DNA of 64,000 bases from Paradevosia shaoguanensis (GTDB lineage: Bacteria; Pseudomonadota; Alphaproteobacteria; Rhizobiales; Devosiaceae), in assembly GCF_016801025.1 (NCBI RefSeq), contig NZ_CP068983.1, positions 2,287,888-2,351,887 on the forward strand, in the 5' to 3' direction. The notes under the pieces were generated by a model. The model was not told the DNA's origin. It searched no databases and saw only the letters and a list, made by a program, of their open reading frames with translations. Shown here piece by piece: positions 37,930 through 48,527 of this stretch (position 1 is its first letter; every line of letters starts with the position of its first letter). The position numbers and the translations under genes were made by a program.

Positions 37930-40680
37930 CTAGAAGGCGCCGTGGCAATGCTTGAACTTCTTGCCCGAGCCGCAGGGGCAGGGGGCGTTGCGGGAGACGC
38001 CGACCAGGAGCTTGGGATCGATCGGGGCGAGGCCCGCAGCGGCGGCGGCTGTAGCGGCAGCGGTGCGCGGGCGGGTCAGGAGTTCGCCTTCCGCGTCGTT
38101 CTCGCCGGTGAAGGGATCGATGTGGGTTTCTTCGAGGCGCGAGAGGTCCGGCATCGGAGCGGGCTCGGGCGGCCGGGTCTGGATTTCGACATGGGCGAGC
38201 TGGGTAGTGACCAGTTCGCGCAGGTTTGCCAGCATGGCCTGGAAGAGCTCGAAGGCTTCCTGCTTGTATTCGTTGAGCGGATCGCGCTGGGCGAGGCCGC
38301 GCCAGCCCACGACCTTCGAAAGATGGTCGAGGGTCACCAGGTGCTCGCGCCAGAGGCCATCGATCGACTGCAGCAGGATCGACTTCTCGATCTGGCGCAT
38401 CACCGTCGGGTTGGCCGAGCCGGCATCGGCCAGGGACTTGAGCGTGCGCTCTTCCTTGGCGGCATAGGCTGCATCGGCCGCCTGGGTCAGGCGCTCGCGC
38501 ACCATCTCGACGTCGATGTCTTCTTCCTTCACCCAGCTGCCAACCGGAGCCTCGATATTGAGGTAGGTCTTGGCGGCGGCTTCGAGCTGGTCGGTATTCC
38601 ACTGCTCGGGATAGGAGCGCTCGGGGATCGCCTTGGCGATGATGTCGTCCACGACGTCGTGGCGCATCTCGGCGATGGTCTCGGAAACGTCCTCGCTGTC
38701 CATCAGGTCCAGACGCTGTTCGAAGATCACCTTGCGCTGATCGTTCATCACGTCGTCGTACTTGAGGATGTTCTTGCGGATGTCGAAGTTGCGCGCTTCC
38801 ACGCGACCCTGGGCCCGCTCGATGGCCTTGGTCACCCATGGGTGGGTGATGGCTTCGCCCTGCTCGAGACCGAGCTTGGAGAGCATCGTGTCCATGCTCT
38901 CGACGGGGAAGATGCGCATCAGGTCGTCCTGAAGCGACAGGAAGAACTTGGAATGACCCGGGTCGCCCTGACGGCCGGAACGGCCGCGCAGCTGGTTGTC
39001 GATGCGGCGGCTTTCGTGACGCTCGGTGCCGATGACCATGAGGCCGCCGGCGGCCAGCGCCTTCTGCTTGTCGGTTTCGATCTGGGCTTCGATCTCGGCG
39101 ATCCTGGCGGTGCGCTCGGCCCCTTCGAGGCCGGCGGCCTGTTCGGCCACGCGCATTTCGAGGTTGCCGCCCAGCTTGATGTCGGTACCGCGGCCGGCCA
39201 TGTTGGTGGCGATGGTGATGGCGCCCGGCACACCGGCATCGGCCACGATATGGGCCTCCTGCTCGTGGTAGCGGGCGTTGAGCACCTTCATCTCGCCGAC
39301 CTTCTTCTGCCGCAGCAGTTCGGCCAGCATTTCCGACTTCTCGATCGAGGTGGTGCCCACGAGCACGGGCTGGCCGCGCTTCTGGCAATCGATGATGATG
39401 TCGGCGATCGCGTCGAACTTCTCGGCCGCCGTACGGTAGATGGCGTCGTCGTCGTCCTTGCGCGAAACCGGCACGTTCGTCGGGATGGTCACGACGTCCA
39501 GGCCGTAGATGTCGGCGAATTCGGCCGCCTCGGTCGCCGCCGTACCGGTCATGCCGGCCAGCTTCTTGTAGAGACGGAAGTAGTTCTGGAAGGTGATCGA
39601 GGCGAGCGTCTGGTTCTCAGGCTGGATCTTGACGCGTTCCTTGGCCTCGAGTGCCTGGTGCAGGCCTTCCGAATAGCGGCGGCCCGGCATCATGCGGCCG
39701 GTGAATTCGTCGATGATGACGACTTCGTCGTTCCGGACGATGTAGTCCTTGTCGCGCTGGAACATCTTGTGGGCGCGCAGGGCCGAGTTGAGGTGGTGGA
39801 CGAGCGCCACGTTCTCGAGGTCGTAGAGGGAATCGCCCTTGAGCAGGCCTTCGGCAGTCAGGCGCTCTTCGAGCTTTTCGATGCCCTGGTCGGTGAAGGT
39901 CACCGCGCGCTGCTTCTCGTCGAGCTCGAAATCGCCTTCGACGATGATCGGGATGATGTCATCGACCTTGAGGTAGAGGTCGGAGCGGTCCTCGGAGGGG
40001 CCGGAAATGATGAGGGGGGTACGAGCCTCGTCGATGAGGATCGAGTCCACTTCGTCCACGATCGCGAAGGCATGGCCGCGCTGCACCATCTGGGCGCGCG
40101 CATATTTCATGTTGTCGCGAAGGTAGTCGAAGCCGAATTCGTTGTTGGTGCCGTAGGTGACGTCAGAGTCGTAGGCGGCCTTGCGCTCGTCGTCGTTGAG
40201 ATCGTGGACGATGATGCCGACCGACAGGCCGAGGAAGCGGTAGACCTGACCCATCCATTCGGCGTCGCGCTTGGCGAGGTAGTCGTTGACGGTAACGACG
40301 TGGACGCCGTTGCCGGCGAGCGCATTGAGATAGACGGGAAGCGTGGCGACCAGGGTCTTGCCTTCACCGGTGCGCATCTCGGCGATGGCGCGCTCGTTGA
40401 GCACCATGCCGCCGATAAGCTGCACATCGAAGTGCCGCATGCCCAGCGAGCGCTTGGCTGCCTCACGAACTGTTGCGAAAGCGGGAACCAGGAGGTCGTC
40501 GAGCTTGGCGCCGTTGGCCAGCTGCTGACGGAACTCGTCGGTGCGGGCACGCAGCTGCTCGTCGGTCAGCTTGGAGAGTTCGGGTTCGAGCGCGTTGATG
40601 GCATCGACGCGCCCCTGGAAGCGCTTGACGTGCCGATCATTTGCGGAGCCGAAGATCCGCTTGAGCGCAGCAATCACCAT
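37930..40680 (-). CDS. secA: protein translocase ATPase SecA
   Basis: The 916-residue protein is full length: Walker A region [17 protein letters not shown] (about 100), [14 protein letters not shown], the helicase-like second ATPase domain ([52 protein letters not shown]), and a C-terminal zinc-binding SEC-C tail [14 protein letters not shown] that contacts SecB. It drives protein export through SecYEG. The leftward gene is single and ends in a strong terminator. It is divergent from the parvulin gene, also concerned with exported proteins. Confidence 0.98.
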   Translation of the reverse strand: MVIAALKRIFGSANDRHVKRFQGRVDAINALEPELSKLTDEQLRARTDEFRQQLANGAKLDDLLVPAFATVREAAKRSLGMRHFDVQLIGGMVLNERAIAEMRTGEGKTLVATLPVYLNALAGNGVHVVTVNDYLAKRDAEWMGQVYRFLGLSVGIIVHDLNDDERKAAYDSDVTYGTNNEFGFDYLRDNMKYARAQMVQRGHAFAIVDEVDSILIDEARTPLIISGPSEDRSDLYLKVDDIIPIIVEGDFELDEKQRAVTFTDQGIEKLEERLTAEGLLKGDSLYDLENVALVHHLNSALRAHKMFQRDKDYIVRNDEVVIIDEFTGRMMPGRRYSEGLHQALEAKERVKIQPENQTLASITFQNYFRLYKKLAGMTGTAATEAAEFADIYGLDVVTIPTNVPVSRKDDDDAIYRTAAEKFDAIADIIIDCQKRGQPVLVGTTSIEKSEMLAELLRQKKVGEMKVLNARYHEQEAHIVADAGVPGAITIATNMAGRGTDIKLGGNLEMRVAEQAAGLEGAERTARIAEIEAQIETDKQKALAAGGLMVIGTERHESRRIDNQLRGRSGRQGDPGHSKFFLSLQDDLMRIFPVESMDTMLSKLGLEQGEAITHPWVTKAIERAQGRVEARNFDIRKNILKYDDVMNDQRKVIFEQRLDLMDSEDVSETIAEMRHDVVDDIIAKAIPERSYPEQWNTDQLEAAAKTYLNIEAPVGSWVKEEDIDVEMVRERLTQAADAAYAAKEERTLKSLADAGSANPTVMRQIEKSILLQSIDGLWREHLVTLDHLSKVVGWRGLAQRDPLNEYKQEAFELFQAMLANLRELVTTQLAHVEIQTRPPEPAPMPDLSRLEETHIDPFTGENDAEGELLTRPRTAAATAAAAAGLAPIDPKLLVGVSRNAPCPCGSGKKFKHCHGAF

Positions 40681-40890
40681 TGCTCTTGATCCTTTAACTG
40701 ATGTGCGGCGGTAGGCGTCGCAATTCTACTCTTACGGGCAAGGCCCGCTCATCCGCCCCGTCCAGGCTCTTTAGAAGCGTCGAGACATGTAAGAGCGGGG
40801 CTTTGTCTTGTCAACGTGGCCAAAATGGGCCAAACCAAGCGCCTTCGCGCCGTCGAGGGCAGCGCGCGGCTCAAGGAGACTGTATTGATT

Positions 40891-41847
40891 ATGACCGACC
40901 GCACCCCTTCCCGTGCCGTCTCGCCGATCGCCCGTCTGGGCGGGGTGCTGATGCTCGGAACCGCCTTGTTCATCATGCCGCTAGGCGCAATGGCACAGGA
41001 CGCCACCCAGCCGGCTGCCCCCGCTGCGGCGCCTGCCCAGCCGGCCGCTCCGACGCCCGATACGGTGGTTGCCAAGGTTGGCGAAGACGCCATTACCGAA
41101 GCCGATATTTCTTTTGCGGCCGAAGATCTGGCCCAGGAATTGGCCAATGTTCCGCCCGATCAGCGCAAGGCATTCCTGCTCACCGTGCTGATTGACATGA
41201 AAGTGATGGCCAATGCCGCCAAGGCCGCGGGCATGGACCAGACCGACATTTTCAAGCGCCGCCTTGCCTATCTCGAGGACCGCGCCCTGCGCCGCGCCTA
41301 TTTCGCCGAGAAGGTGACGGCAGCCGTCACGCAGGAGGCCGTGCAGGCCGCCTATGACAAGTTCGTCGCCGACTTCAAGCCGCAGGACGAAGTTCACGCC
41401 CGCCACATCCTCGTCGCTACCGAGGACGAAGCCAAGGCGATCAAGACGGAACTGGACGGCGGCGCCTCGTTCGAGGACCTGGCCAAGGCCAAGTCCATCG
41501 ATCCTTCCGCCAAGCAGAACGGTGGAGATCTCGGCTTCTTCTCGGCCGGCCAGATGGTCAAGCCGTTCGAGGAAGCCGCTTTCAAGCTCGAGCCCGGCCA
41601 GATTTCCGACCCGATCCAGAGCCAGTTCGGCTGGCACGTCATCAAGGTCGAGGAAAAGCGCAAGTCTTCGCCCCCGCCGCTGCAGCAGGTTGCCCAGCAG
41701 CTCCAGCAGCAGCTCATGTTCACCGGCTTCGACAACGCCATCGCCGAGCTCAAGAAGGGCGTGGCGATCGATATCCCCGATGCGGCCCTTGCCGATCAGG
41801 TCAAGCAGCAGTCGCAGCAGGCCGAGGAAGCCGCGCCGACCAATTAA
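40891..41847 (+). CDS. exported parvulin-type peptidyl-prolyl isomerase
   Basis: The 318-residue protein has a long signal peptide ([21 protein letters not shown]), a SurA-like N-terminal helical domain (about 45-135) and one parvulin domain (about 165-270: [51 protein letters not shown]...[17 protein letters not shown]). It should assist folding of periplasmic or outer-membrane proteins. ATG at 40891 is chosen; a TTG two codons upstream is better spaced from AAGGAG and may be the true start. The C-terminus is Gln-rich. Confidence 0.9.
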   Translation: MTDRTPSRAVSPIARLGGVLMLGTALFIMPLGAMAQDATQPAAPAAAPAQPAAPTPDTVVAKVGEDAITEADISFAAEDLAQELANVPPDQRKAFLLTVLIDMKVMANAAKAAGMDQTDIFKRRLAYLEDRALRRAYFAEKVTAAVTQEAVQAAYDKFVADFKPQDEVHARHILVATEDEAKAIKTELDGGASFEDLAKAKSIDPSAKQNGGDLGFFSAGQMVKPFEEAAFKLEPGQISDPIQSQFGWHVIKVEEKRKSSPPPLQQVAQQLQQQLMFTGFDNAIAELKKGVAIDIPDAALADQVKQQSQQAEEAAPTN

Positions 41848-41876
41848 GGCCGGACAATTCCCGCTACCATTTGATG

Positions 41877-41916
41877 AACAGCCCGCTCGAATTCCTCGGC
41901 GGGCTGTTTGCTTTCT
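41877..41916 (+). terminator. intrinsic terminator of the parvulin gene
   Basis: AACAGCCCGC and GCGGGCTGTT form a 10-bp stem, followed by TGCTTTC. It lies about 30 bases past the stop codon. Confidence 0.75.
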
Positions 41917-42029
41917 GGCGCCCCGCCATTGTGCACGCCCGATCATCGCGGCGGAGCCAAGGCGCTTGCGCTTGCGCCCGGCTTCGGGCAAACGGATTCA
42001 CAACGACGTGCCACTCCAGGACTAAGCTC

Positions 42030-43271
42030 ATGGCCCATCCCGTTTCTCCCCTCGCGCCCAAGACCTATCCCGAATTGCCGGAAGTTCCGGGCGCGCGTTT
42101 TGCGACGGCCGAAGCCGGCATCAAGTACAAGAACCGGACCGACGTGCTGCTGGTGGCGCTGGACGAGGGCACGAGCGTGGCCGGCGTCTTCACCCGCTCC
42201 AAGTGCCCCTCGGCGGCGGTCGACTGGTGCCGGCAGAACCTGGGCGGCGGCGCGGCGCGCGGGCTCGTGGTCAATTCGGGCAATGCCAATGCCTTTACCG
42301 GCCACAAGGGCCGCGAGAGCGTGCAGAAGACCGCCGACATCGCGGCAAAGGCGCTCGGCTGCAAGACCAGCGAAATCTTCCTCGCCTCGACAGGCGTGAT
42401 CGGCGAGCCGCTCGATGCCTCCAAGTTCGAGGGCGTACTCGATACGCTCGCCGGTCGGCTGGTGTCGGCGCCGTGGATGGATCCAGCCAAGGCCATCATG
42501 ACCACCGACACCTTCCCGAAGGTGGCGACGGCGACGGTCGAGATCGACGGCGTGGAAATCGTGATCTCGGGCATTGCCAAGGGTTCGGGCATGATCGCGC
42601 CGGACATGGCGACCATGCTTTCCTTCGTCTTCACCGATGCGGCCATTGCCGCGCCGGTGCTGCAGGGCCTCTTGGCCGACAAAGTCAGGCCGAGCTTCAA
42701 CTCGATCACCGTCGACAGCGACACCTCGACCTCCGACACGCTCATGGCCTTTGCCACCGGCAAGGCGGCGGAGCGGGGCGTGGCGCCGATCGAGAGCGCG
42801 GACGATCCGCGCGCGGCCGTCTTCGGCGAGGCGCTGGGCGACGTGCTTTACGAACTCGCTATCCAGGTCGTGCGCGACGGCGAAGGCGCGACCAAGTTCG
42901 TGACCGTCAATGTCGAAGGTGCGACGAGCGACGAGAGCGCGTTCCGCATCGCCAAGGCCATTGCGGATTCTCCGCTGGTCAAGACGGCCATTGCCGGCGG
43001 CGACGCCAATTGGGGGCGCGTGGTGATGGCAGTGGGCAAGGCCGGCGAACCGGCTGACCGCGACAGGCTCTCGATCCGTTTCGGGGACCTGGTGGTTGCC
43101 GAGGCCGGCGAGCGGTCGCCGAAATATGACGAAGCCAGGACCTCGGCCTATATGCGCGAGGAAGACCTCGAGATCGGCGTGGCGCTGGGCCTCGGCGAGG
43201 GCCGGGCGACGGTCTATACCTGCGATCTCACCCATGGCTACATCGCCATCAACGGCGATTATCGCTCGTGA
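42030..43271 (+). CDS. argJ: bifunctional glutamate N-acetyltransferase / amino-acid acetyltransferase ArgJ
   Basis: The 413-residue protein is a complete ArgJ. The self-cleavage site lies in [15 protein letters not shown] (about 188-202), where the enzyme splits into alpha and beta chains and the freed Thr is the nucleophile. Other conserved parts are [13 protein letters not shown] (about 86), STGVIGEPL and VTVNVEGA. It recycles the acetyl group from N-acetylornithine to glutamate in arginine synthesis. ATG at 42030 gives the family N-terminus. mutT follows with a GTGA overlap. Confidence 0.96.
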   Translation: MAHPVSPLAPKTYPELPEVPGARFATAEAGIKYKNRTDVLLVALDEGTSVAGVFTRSKCPSAAVDWCRQNLGGGAARGLVVNSGNANAFTGHKGRESVQKTADIAAKALGCKTSEIFLASTGVIGEPLDASKFEGVLDTLAGRLVSAPWMDPAKAIMTTDTFPKVATATVEIDGVEIVISGIAKGSGMIAPDMATMLSFVFTDAAIAAPVLQGLLADKVRPSFNSITVDSDTSTSDTLMAFATGKAAERGVAPIESADDPRAAVFGEALGDVLYELAIQVVRDGEGATKFVTVNVEGATSDESAFRIAKAIADSPLVKTAIAGGDANWGRVVMAVGKAGEPADRDRLSIRFGDLVVAEAGERSPKYDEARTSAYMREEDLEIGVALGLGEGRATVYTCDLTHGYIAINGDYRS

Positions 43272-43675
43272 GCGATCGGCCGATCCTTCTCGTCGTCGCC
43301 TGCGCGCTGGTCGATGCCGACCGGCGCGTGCTCATCGCACAGCGGCCCGAGGGCAAGAACCTGGCCGGGCTCTGGGAGTTTCCCGGTGGCAAGCTCGAGC
43401 CGGGCGAGGGGCCGGAGGAAGCGCTGATCCGCGAACTGCGCGAGGAGCTGGGCATCGAGACGAAGTCGGCGTGCCTGGCGCCGCTAACATTTGCCAGCCA
43501 TTCTTACGAGAATTTTCACCTGTTGATGCCACTCTATGTGTGCCGGAAATGGCAGGGATTTCCGCAGGCTAAGGAACATTCGGCGCTCAAGTGGGTGCGT
43601 CCGCAGGCCTTGCGCGACTACCCGATGCCACCTGCCGACGAGCCGCTGATCGCGCCCTTGTGCGACCTGCTCTGA
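43268..43675 (+). CDS. mutT: (deoxy)nucleoside triphosphate pyrophosphohydrolase MutT
   Basis: The 135-residue protein carries a full Nudix box, [24 protein letters not shown] (residues about 38-61), and the MutT-type start [35 protein letters not shown]. It removes 8-oxo-dGTP from the nucleotide pool. It starts with GTG overlapping the argJ stop codon, and ends with the substrate-binding segment [18 protein letters not shown] usual for MutT. Confidence 0.93.
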   Translation: MSDRPILLVVACALVDADRRVLIAQRPEGKNLAGLWEFPGGKLEPGEGPEEALIRELREELGIETKSACLAPLTFASHSYENFHLLMPLYVCRKWQGFPQAKEHSALKWVRPQALRDYPMPPADEPLIAPLCDLL

Positions 43676-43743
43676 ACCCGGCCGATAGGGGACCCGCTTG
43701 CGGGTTCCGGGACGAGTCTGGAACAGAAGGTTCGGAACTGCCC

Positions 43744-43932
43744 ATGCTGGAACGTGCGCTGAAGCGTTTTCTGAGTGACGAGGCCGGAGCGACGGCGATC
43801 GAGTACAGCCTTCTGGCCGGGCTCATCGCGGTTGTGGCGATTGCCGGGGTCTTCGCCACGGGTGGCGGGGTGAGTTCGCTGTTCGACTACATCAAGGACA
43901 ATGCCATCCCGGCATTGACGCCCAAGGGCTAG
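43744..43932 (+). CDS. Flp-family type IVb pilin
   Basis: The 62-residue protein has the Flp pilin pattern: a short basic leader (LERALKRFLSDEAG), then ATAIEYSLLAGLIAVVAIAG, with the Glu at +5 of the mature pilin (after cleavage at Gly-Ala). No tad/cpa assembly genes lie in the window, so it is an orphan or works with a remote locus. Its stop codon TAG is formed by the end of the adjacent MITE-like element, so the native end may have been a few residues different. Confidence 0.9.
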   Translation: MLERALKRFLSDEAGATAIEYSLLAGLIAVVAIAGVFATGGGVSSLFDYIKDNAIPALTPKG

Positions 43933-44191
43933 GGTCCGTACTCAATTGTACCGGTAGGTGAGGTTGCGATAGCCGCCCCACCCACCGGACTTCCCCGGAC
44001 TTGATCCGGGGCCCATTGCCATTCTCCACTCGAGTGGAGATATCCGTGGGCCCCGGCTCTGCGGCCGGGGAAGTTCAGTGGTTGTGGCGCGCGGCAGACG
44101 GACAGCGCTTCCGTTGGAATCTGTCGGATGGGGAGATAAGCGCTCTGCGGGCGCCGGGACTTATTGAGTGCCGATTGAGTACCGACCCTAG
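43929..44191. mobile_element. 263-bp MITE-like element, copy B (inverted)
   Basis: The ends are CTAGGGTCCGTACTCAATTG (left) and, read from the right, CTAGGGTCGGTACTCAATC. It is inverted relative to copies A and C and contains an extra 11-base tandem (TTGAGTGCCGATTGAGT) near the right end. The three-hairpin core is at 43989-44074. The left CTAG forms the stop codon of the Flp pilin gene; the right end lies one base from the stop of the methyltransferase gene. Confidence 0.75.
43989..44074. repeat. three-hairpin palindromic repeat, copy 5 (inside MITE B)
   Basis: The dyads are CCCCGGA/TCCGGGG, the perfect CTCCACTCGAGTGGAG palindrome, and CCCCGGC/GCCGGGG, in reversed order compared with copies at 9166 and 48980. 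Confidence 0.85.
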
Positions 44192-44192
44192 G

Positions 44193-45053
44193 CTAGGAGC
44201 CGGCCTTGTCTCCAAGAATCCGGGTCATGCTCACCTTGGCGCTGCCCGGCGCCAACGGCTTCTGCTGGCTTTCATGCGGAGCCCAGCCGCTCATCCAAAT
44301 GATTTCAAGCGTGGCGCGGATGCGGCCGTCGGGATCGCCGGCGAGGTCCTTGTAGGCCTCCGCAGCGCCGGCGAGGAGGCTGGCCGTGGCCATCCGTTCG
44401 GGACGATCGGCAAGAGGGTTTGAAGCGCCGAGGCGCTTGAGGTCCTGCATGAGCGAGAGCGGGTGGGCGTAGCGGACGACGTGGTTCTCGACATCGGCGA
44501 CGGGCAGGGCGAAACCGGCGCGCTGGAGCAGGGCGCCGGCATCCTTGATCTCGATGAACGGGGCGACGCGGGCATAGGCGCCGCCGGAACGGGAAACGTC
44601 GGCCGTGAGGAAAGCCTGGCGCAGCTCGGTGAGGGTATTGCCGCCGATGGCGGCGGCGAGCAGCAGGCCGTCGGGGCGCAGGTGCCGGCGGAGGCGGGCG
44701 AGGAAGCCCGGGACGTCGTTGACGATCTGGAGATCGAAAATGGAGACGATGAGATCGTAGTCGCTGCGCGGCAGCGCCAGGTCTTCCGGATCGAGGAGGA
44801 GCTGGCCGGGGGCGGCAATGGCGGTGCCGGCGCGCTCGAAGGAGAAGACCCCGTCATGCGTCTCGCCCCGCTCGGGCAATACGGTCGCGTCTGGCCCCAT
44901 GATGAGCGCCTGCTCGAAGCGGCGGGTGACGGCGAGAAGCCGATCCTGCAGGTCGTAGAGGGCGAGCGAGGTGACGAAGTCCTCGGCGCCGGCCTGGCGA
45001 CGCTGGAGGTGCCGGACGATGAGGTCGTGGTCGAAAACGATCGGCGCGGTCAT
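44193..45053 (-). CDS. methyltransferase-fold protein, NDUFAF5/BioC-like
   Basis: The 286-residue protein starts TAPIVFDHDLIVRHLQRRQAGAEDFV, like alphaproteobacterial relatives of NDUFAF5, the hydroxylase/methyltransferase-fold assembly factor of complex I. The SAM-fold is at about 50-160 (YDLIVSIFDLQIVNDVPGFLARLRRHLRPDGLLLAA), but motif I is poorly kept. The C-terminal part (LSLMQDLKRLGASNPL, about 195) matches the same family. It is divergent from comF, a neighbourhood seen often in Hyphomicrobiales. Confidence 0.82.
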   Translation of the reverse strand: MTAPIVFDHDLIVRHLQRRQAGAEDFVTSLALYDLQDRLLAVTRRFEQALIMGPDATVLPERGETHDGVFSFERAGTAIAAPGQLLLDPEDLALPRSDYDLIVSIFDLQIVNDVPGFLARLRRHLRPDGLLLAAAIGGNTLTELRQAFLTADVSRSGGAYARVAPFIEIKDAGALLQRAGFALPVADVENHVVRYAHPLSLMQDLKRLGASNPLADRPERMATASLLAGAAEAYKDLAGDPDGRIRATLEIIWMSGWAPHESQQKPLAPGSAKVSMTRILGDKAGS

Positions 45054-45126
45054 GAACGTCTTTCGAGGCAGGCAATCGGGATAAATGCCGAGCGCCAAAA
45101 GCGCCCGGATGCCGCAGGATGCGGTT

Positions 45127-45912
45127 ATGGACAGCGCACCGGGCCTTGTCAAAGTGTTTGCAGCCGCCACCGTCCTGAGGCGCGGCGCGACGATGCTGCT
45201 CGACCAGCTCTACCCGCCGACCTGCCTGGCCTGCCAGCGGCCGGTGAGCCAGGCGCATACCCTATGCCCAGAGTGCTTTGCGCAGTTGCGGCCGATCTCG
45301 GCGCCCTATTGCCCGGTGCTGGGCATTCCGTTCGCGGTCGACCTCGGGAAGGGGGCGCTTTCGGCCGAGGCGATCGCCGATCCGCCGCCTTTCGACCGGG
45401 CGCGGGCGGCCCTGGTCTATAACGATGCGGCGCGGCGGATCGTGTCACGGCTCAAATATGGCGACCATCCCGAGCTGGCCCGGTTCTGCGCGCGGCTCAT
45501 GGCTTCGGCGGGGCGTGACCTCTGGGATGGAAACCCGGTATTGATGCCGGTGCCGCTGCATTTCACCCGCAGGATCGAGCGGCGGTACAACCAGTCCGAA
45601 GAACTGGCGCGGGCGCTCGGGAAGCTGCTGCATCTCGATTGCGATCCGCATCTTGCCAGGCGCCAGCGGCGGACGCGCCAGCAGGTGGGGCTTTCAGGCG
45701 ACCAGAGACGACGGAACGTCTCGGGTGCCTTCTCGGTGCATCCCGATCTCCTGGCACGGCTGCGAGGGCGACGGGTGGTGGTGGTCGATGACGTGCTGAC
45801 GACCGGCTCGACCGTCAATGCGCTGACCAATGCCCTGAAGCGGGCGGGTGTGCATCAAATCGATGTCATGACTTTCGCCCGCGTTGTCATTGGTCTCGAC
45901 TTGCCCATATAG
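45127..45912 (+). CDS. ComF family protein (phosphoribosyltransferase-like)
   Basis: The 261-residue protein has an N-terminal zinc-binding part (CLACQRPV...CPECFAQL, about 25-48) and a C-terminal phosphoribosyltransferase fold with VVVVDDVLTTGST (about 216-228) as the PRPP-binding loop. The central RRYNQSEELARALG and RRTRQQVGLSGDQRRRNV segments are typical of ComF. In competent bacteria ComF is needed for DNA uptake; here the role is unknown. The start is uncertain; ATG at 45127 was chosen over 45085. Confidence 0.87.
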   Translation: MDSAPGLVKVFAAATVLRRGATMLLDQLYPPTCLACQRPVSQAHTLCPECFAQLRPISAPYCPVLGIPFAVDLGKGALSAEAIADPPPFDRARAALVYNDAARRIVSRLKYGDHPELARFCARLMASAGRDLWDGNPVLMPVPLHFTRRIERRYNQSEELARALGKLLHLDCDPHLARRQRRTRQQVGLSGDQRRRNVSGAFSVHPDLLARLRGRRVVVVDDVLTTGSTVNALTNALKRAGVHQIDVMTFARVVIGLDLPI

Positions 45913-45937
45913 ATGGGAGACATCCTCGGAGACTTTG

Positions 45938-46192
45938 ATGGCAAAGGTCGAAATCTACACCACGCCCACCTGCCCCTATTGCCACGCGGCCAAGGCGCTG
46001 CTGGCGGACAAGGGTGTGCAATATGACGAGATCACCGTGCTCGATCCGTCCCTGCGCGCTGCCATGACCGAGCGCGCGCATGGCCGTCGCACGGTTCCCC
46101 AGATCTTCGTGGGCGAAACCCATGTGGGCGGGTATGACGACATGGCGGCTCTCGACCGCCAGGGCAAGCTCGACCCGCTGCTGCAGGCCTAA
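45938..46192 (+). CDS. grxC: glutaredoxin 3
   Basis: The 84-residue protein has the dithiol active site CPYC (residues 11-14), TVPQIFVGETHVGGYDDM (about 50-67, with the cis-Pro) and the family length. It reduces disulfides and mixed disulfides with glutathione. Its stop overlaps the next start (TAATG), tying it to the nitrilase-like gene. Confidence 0.95.
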   Translation: MAKVEIYTTPTCPYCHAAKALLADKGVQYDEITVLDPSLRAAMTERAHGRRTVPQIFVGETHVGGYDDMAALDRQGKLDPLLQA

Positions 46193-47049
46193 TGAGCACC
46201 TCCACCAGAATTGCCGCCGTCCAGATGCGCTCGGGCCTGACGCCCGCGGCGAACCTCGACGCGCTCGACGCCTTCGTGGCGCAGGCCGTGGCACAGGGCG
46301 CGCAATATGTGCTCAGCCCGGAAGTGACCGTGGCCTTCGCCGAGAACAGCGAGGGCCTGGCGCGGGTGGCGGGGCCGGCGGAGGAGAATGGCGACATTGC
46401 GCGGGCGGCGGAAATCGCCGATGCGCACAACGTCTATCTCCATGTCGGCTCGCTCGCCGTGGCGCTGCCGGATGGGCGGTTCGCCAACCGTTCCATGCTC
46501 TTCGGACCGGATGGGTCGGTCGTGGCAAGCTACGACAAGATCCACCTTTTCGATGCTACCCTGCCGGGGTTGCGCGAGTACCGCGAGAGCGCGACCTACA
46601 AGGGTGGCGAGGAGGCGGTGGTGACCCCGCTTCCGGGGTTCAGGCTCGGCATGGCCATCTGCTACGACGTCCGCTTCCCGGCGCTCTTCAATGCACTGGC
46701 CAATGGCGGGGCCGAGGTGGTCTCGGTGCCGGCGGCCTTTACCGTGCCGACGGGCGAGGCGCATTGGGAAGTACTGCTGCGGGCGCGGGCGATCGAGACC
46801 GGCTCCTATGTCATCGCGGCGGCGCAGGGCGGCCGGCACGAGAATGGGCGGGCCACCTATGGGCATTCGATGATCATCGACCCCTGGGGCAAGATCCTGG
46901 CGCAGATCGATGGGGACGCGCCCGGCGTGATCGTGGCCGACGTCGATCTCGAGCGCGTCGCGGACGCGCGGGGCAGGGTGCCTGCGCTTGCCAATGCGCG
47001 GCCCTTTTCGCTAAGCGTTAACCAATCGGCGCGTAAAGTGCCGGTCTGA
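46192..47049 (+). CDS. carbon-nitrogen hydrolase (Nit1/Nit2-like)
   Basis: The 285-residue protein has the Glu-Lys-Cys triad of the nitrilase superfamily: Glu in LSPEVTVAF (about 44), Lys in YDKIHLFDATLPG (about 111) and Cys in MAICYDVRFP (about 155). The LGMAICYDVRFPALF pattern fits Nit1 (deaminated glutathione amidase) or omega-amidase relatives. Its position after glutaredoxin supports a glutathione-repair role, by inference. Confidence 0.9.
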   Translation: MSTSTRIAAVQMRSGLTPAANLDALDAFVAQAVAQGAQYVLSPEVTVAFAENSEGLARVAGPAEENGDIARAAEIADAHNVYLHVGSLAVALPDGRFANRSMLFGPDGSVVASYDKIHLFDATLPGLREYRESATYKGGEEAVVTPLPGFRLGMAICYDVRFPALFNALANGGAEVVSVPAAFTVPTGEAHWEVLLRARAIETGSYVIAAAQGGRHENGRATYGHSMIIDPWGKILAQIDGDAPGVIVADVDLERVADARGRVPALANARPFSLSVNQSARKVPV

Positions 47050-47064
47050 AAGGTTCTGGGTTAC

Positions 47065-47490
47065 GTGATCCACTACTCCCTCGTTTGTGAAAACGAACAC
47101 AAGTTCGAAGCCTGGTTTGCCAATGCAGGCGCCTTCGACGCCCAGAGCAAGCGCGGTATCGTTACCTGCCCGGTCTGCGACTCCCGACAGGTCCATAAGG
47201 CGCTGATGGCGCCGGCCGTATCGCGTACCAAATCGGAAAAGGTGTCGCTCTCGATCGGCCACCCCCAGCACGACCAGATCCGGGCGGCGCTGCGCGCCAT
47301 GCGCGACAAGGTGACGAGCGAGGCCGATTATGTCGGCGACAAGTTCGCCGAGGAAGCGCGCAAGATCCATTTCAAGGACGTGGAAGCGCGCGGCATCTAT
47401 GGCGAGGCGACGGCCGACGAAGTGGCGGCGCTCGTCGAGGACGGGGTGGATTTCATGCCGCTCCCCAATATCCCGGAAGACCACAACTAG
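47065..47490 (+). CDS. DUF1178 family protein
   Basis: The 141-residue protein starts with GTG and has a Zn-ribbon-like N-terminus: MIHYSLVCENEHKFEAWF...GIVTCPVCDSRQVHKALMAPAVS, with Cys at about 8 and a CPVC at about 35. The rest is helical and charged. Members are widespread in alphaproteobacteria but of unknown function. It is the last gene of the comF-grxC-nitrilase run. Confidence 0.9.
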   Translation: MIHYSLVCENEHKFEAWFANAGAFDAQSKRGIVTCPVCDSRQVHKALMAPAVSRTKSEKVSLSIGHPQHDQIRAALRAMRDKVTSEADYVGDKFAEEARKIHFKDVEARGIYGEATADEVAALVEDGVDFMPLPNIPEDHN

Positions 47491-47572
47491 GCGCCGTTTT
47501 TGTTCAACAGGGGTTGAACTTGCAGGATGAGGGGCACACGTTTGTGTCCCCTCTCTCCAGCGGAGCCTACCC

Positions 47573-48427
47573 ATGTCAGAACCCAATGCAGCGCTAGCCG
47601 GCCAGTTTTCGATTGGCGGCGATCTCACCATCAACCGCCTCGGCTTCGGGGCGATGCGCATTACCGGGGAGGGCATCTGGGGCCAGCCCAAGGATGTCGA
47701 GGAGGCGCGGCGCGTGCTGCGCCGGCTCAAGGCGCTGGGCGTCAACTTCGTCGATACCGCGGAAAGCTATGGGCCGGAGGTCAGCGAGCAGCTGATCGCC
47801 GACGAGCTCTATCCCTATGATGGCTTCGTGATTGCGACCAAGGCCGGGCTGCAACGGCCGGGACCCAATCACTGGGTGCAGGACGGGCGGCCCGAGGTGC
47901 TGCGGCGCGGGCTGGAGGCGAGCCTCAGGCGGCTCAAGGTCGAGCGGATCGACCTCTGGCAGCTCCACCGCATCGATTCCAAGGTGCCGCGCGACGAGCA
48001 GTTCGCGGCCATTGCCGGCTTCGTCAAGGACGGGCTCGTGCGCCATGTGGGGCTGAGCGAGGTGACGGTCGAGGAGATCGAGGCGGCGCAGAAATACTTC
48101 CCGGTCGCCACGATCCAGAACCGGTACAACCTCTTTGACCGGGCGAGCGAGGAGGAGCTGGAGTTCTGCGAGGCCAATGCTATCGGCTTCATCCCCTGGG
48201 CGCCGCTGGCGAGTGGGCGGGTCGGCGGGCGGCCGGTGCTTGAAGCGGTGGCGCAGCGGCATGGCGCGAGCCCGGGTCAGATCGCGCTGGCCTGGATGCT
48301 CAAGCGCAGCCCGGTGATCCTGCCGATCCCCGGAACGGGCAAGGTGGCGCACCTGGAAGAGAACGTCGCCGCGGCTGGGATCACGCTGAGCGAGGGCGAC
48401 ATGGCGGAGCTGGAGGGAGCTTCGTGA
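47573..48427 (+). CDS. aldo/keto reductase
   Basis: The 284-residue TIM-barrel enzyme has the catalytic tetrad: Asp and Tyr in [16 protein letters not shown] (about 60-75), Lys in FVIATKAGL (about 88) and His in [10 protein letters not shown] (about 128). The C-terminal NADPH site [17 protein letters not shown] (about 248) fits the AKR family related to YdbC or pyridoxal reductase. Substrate is unknown. Confidence 0.93.
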   Translation: MSEPNAALAGQFSIGGDLTINRLGFGAMRITGEGIWGQPKDVEEARRVLRRLKALGVNFVDTAESYGPEVSEQLIADELYPYDGFVIATKAGLQRPGPNHWVQDGRPEVLRRGLEASLRRLKVERIDLWQLHRIDSKVPRDEQFAAIAGFVKDGLVRHVGLSEVTVEEIEAAQKYFPVATIQNRYNLFDRASEEELEFCEANAIGFIPWAPLASGRVGGRPVLEAVAQRHGASPGQIALAWMLKRSPVILPIPGTGKVAHLEENVAAAGITLSEGDMAELEGAS

Positions 48428-48527
48428 GAGGGGATAAGGTGCGGGCGACGGTCTGGGGCGGGCGCGCTGCGCGCGTTCCGGGCGTCGTGCGGCAGGCTTA
48501 GTGTGGTGAGGTCCGCGCGTATTTTGG

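Noticed and set aside
37846-40689. A long plus-strand open frame opposite secA
   Set aside because: secA is unmistakable on the minus strand. The antisense frame has the repetitive composition expected of a shadow frame.
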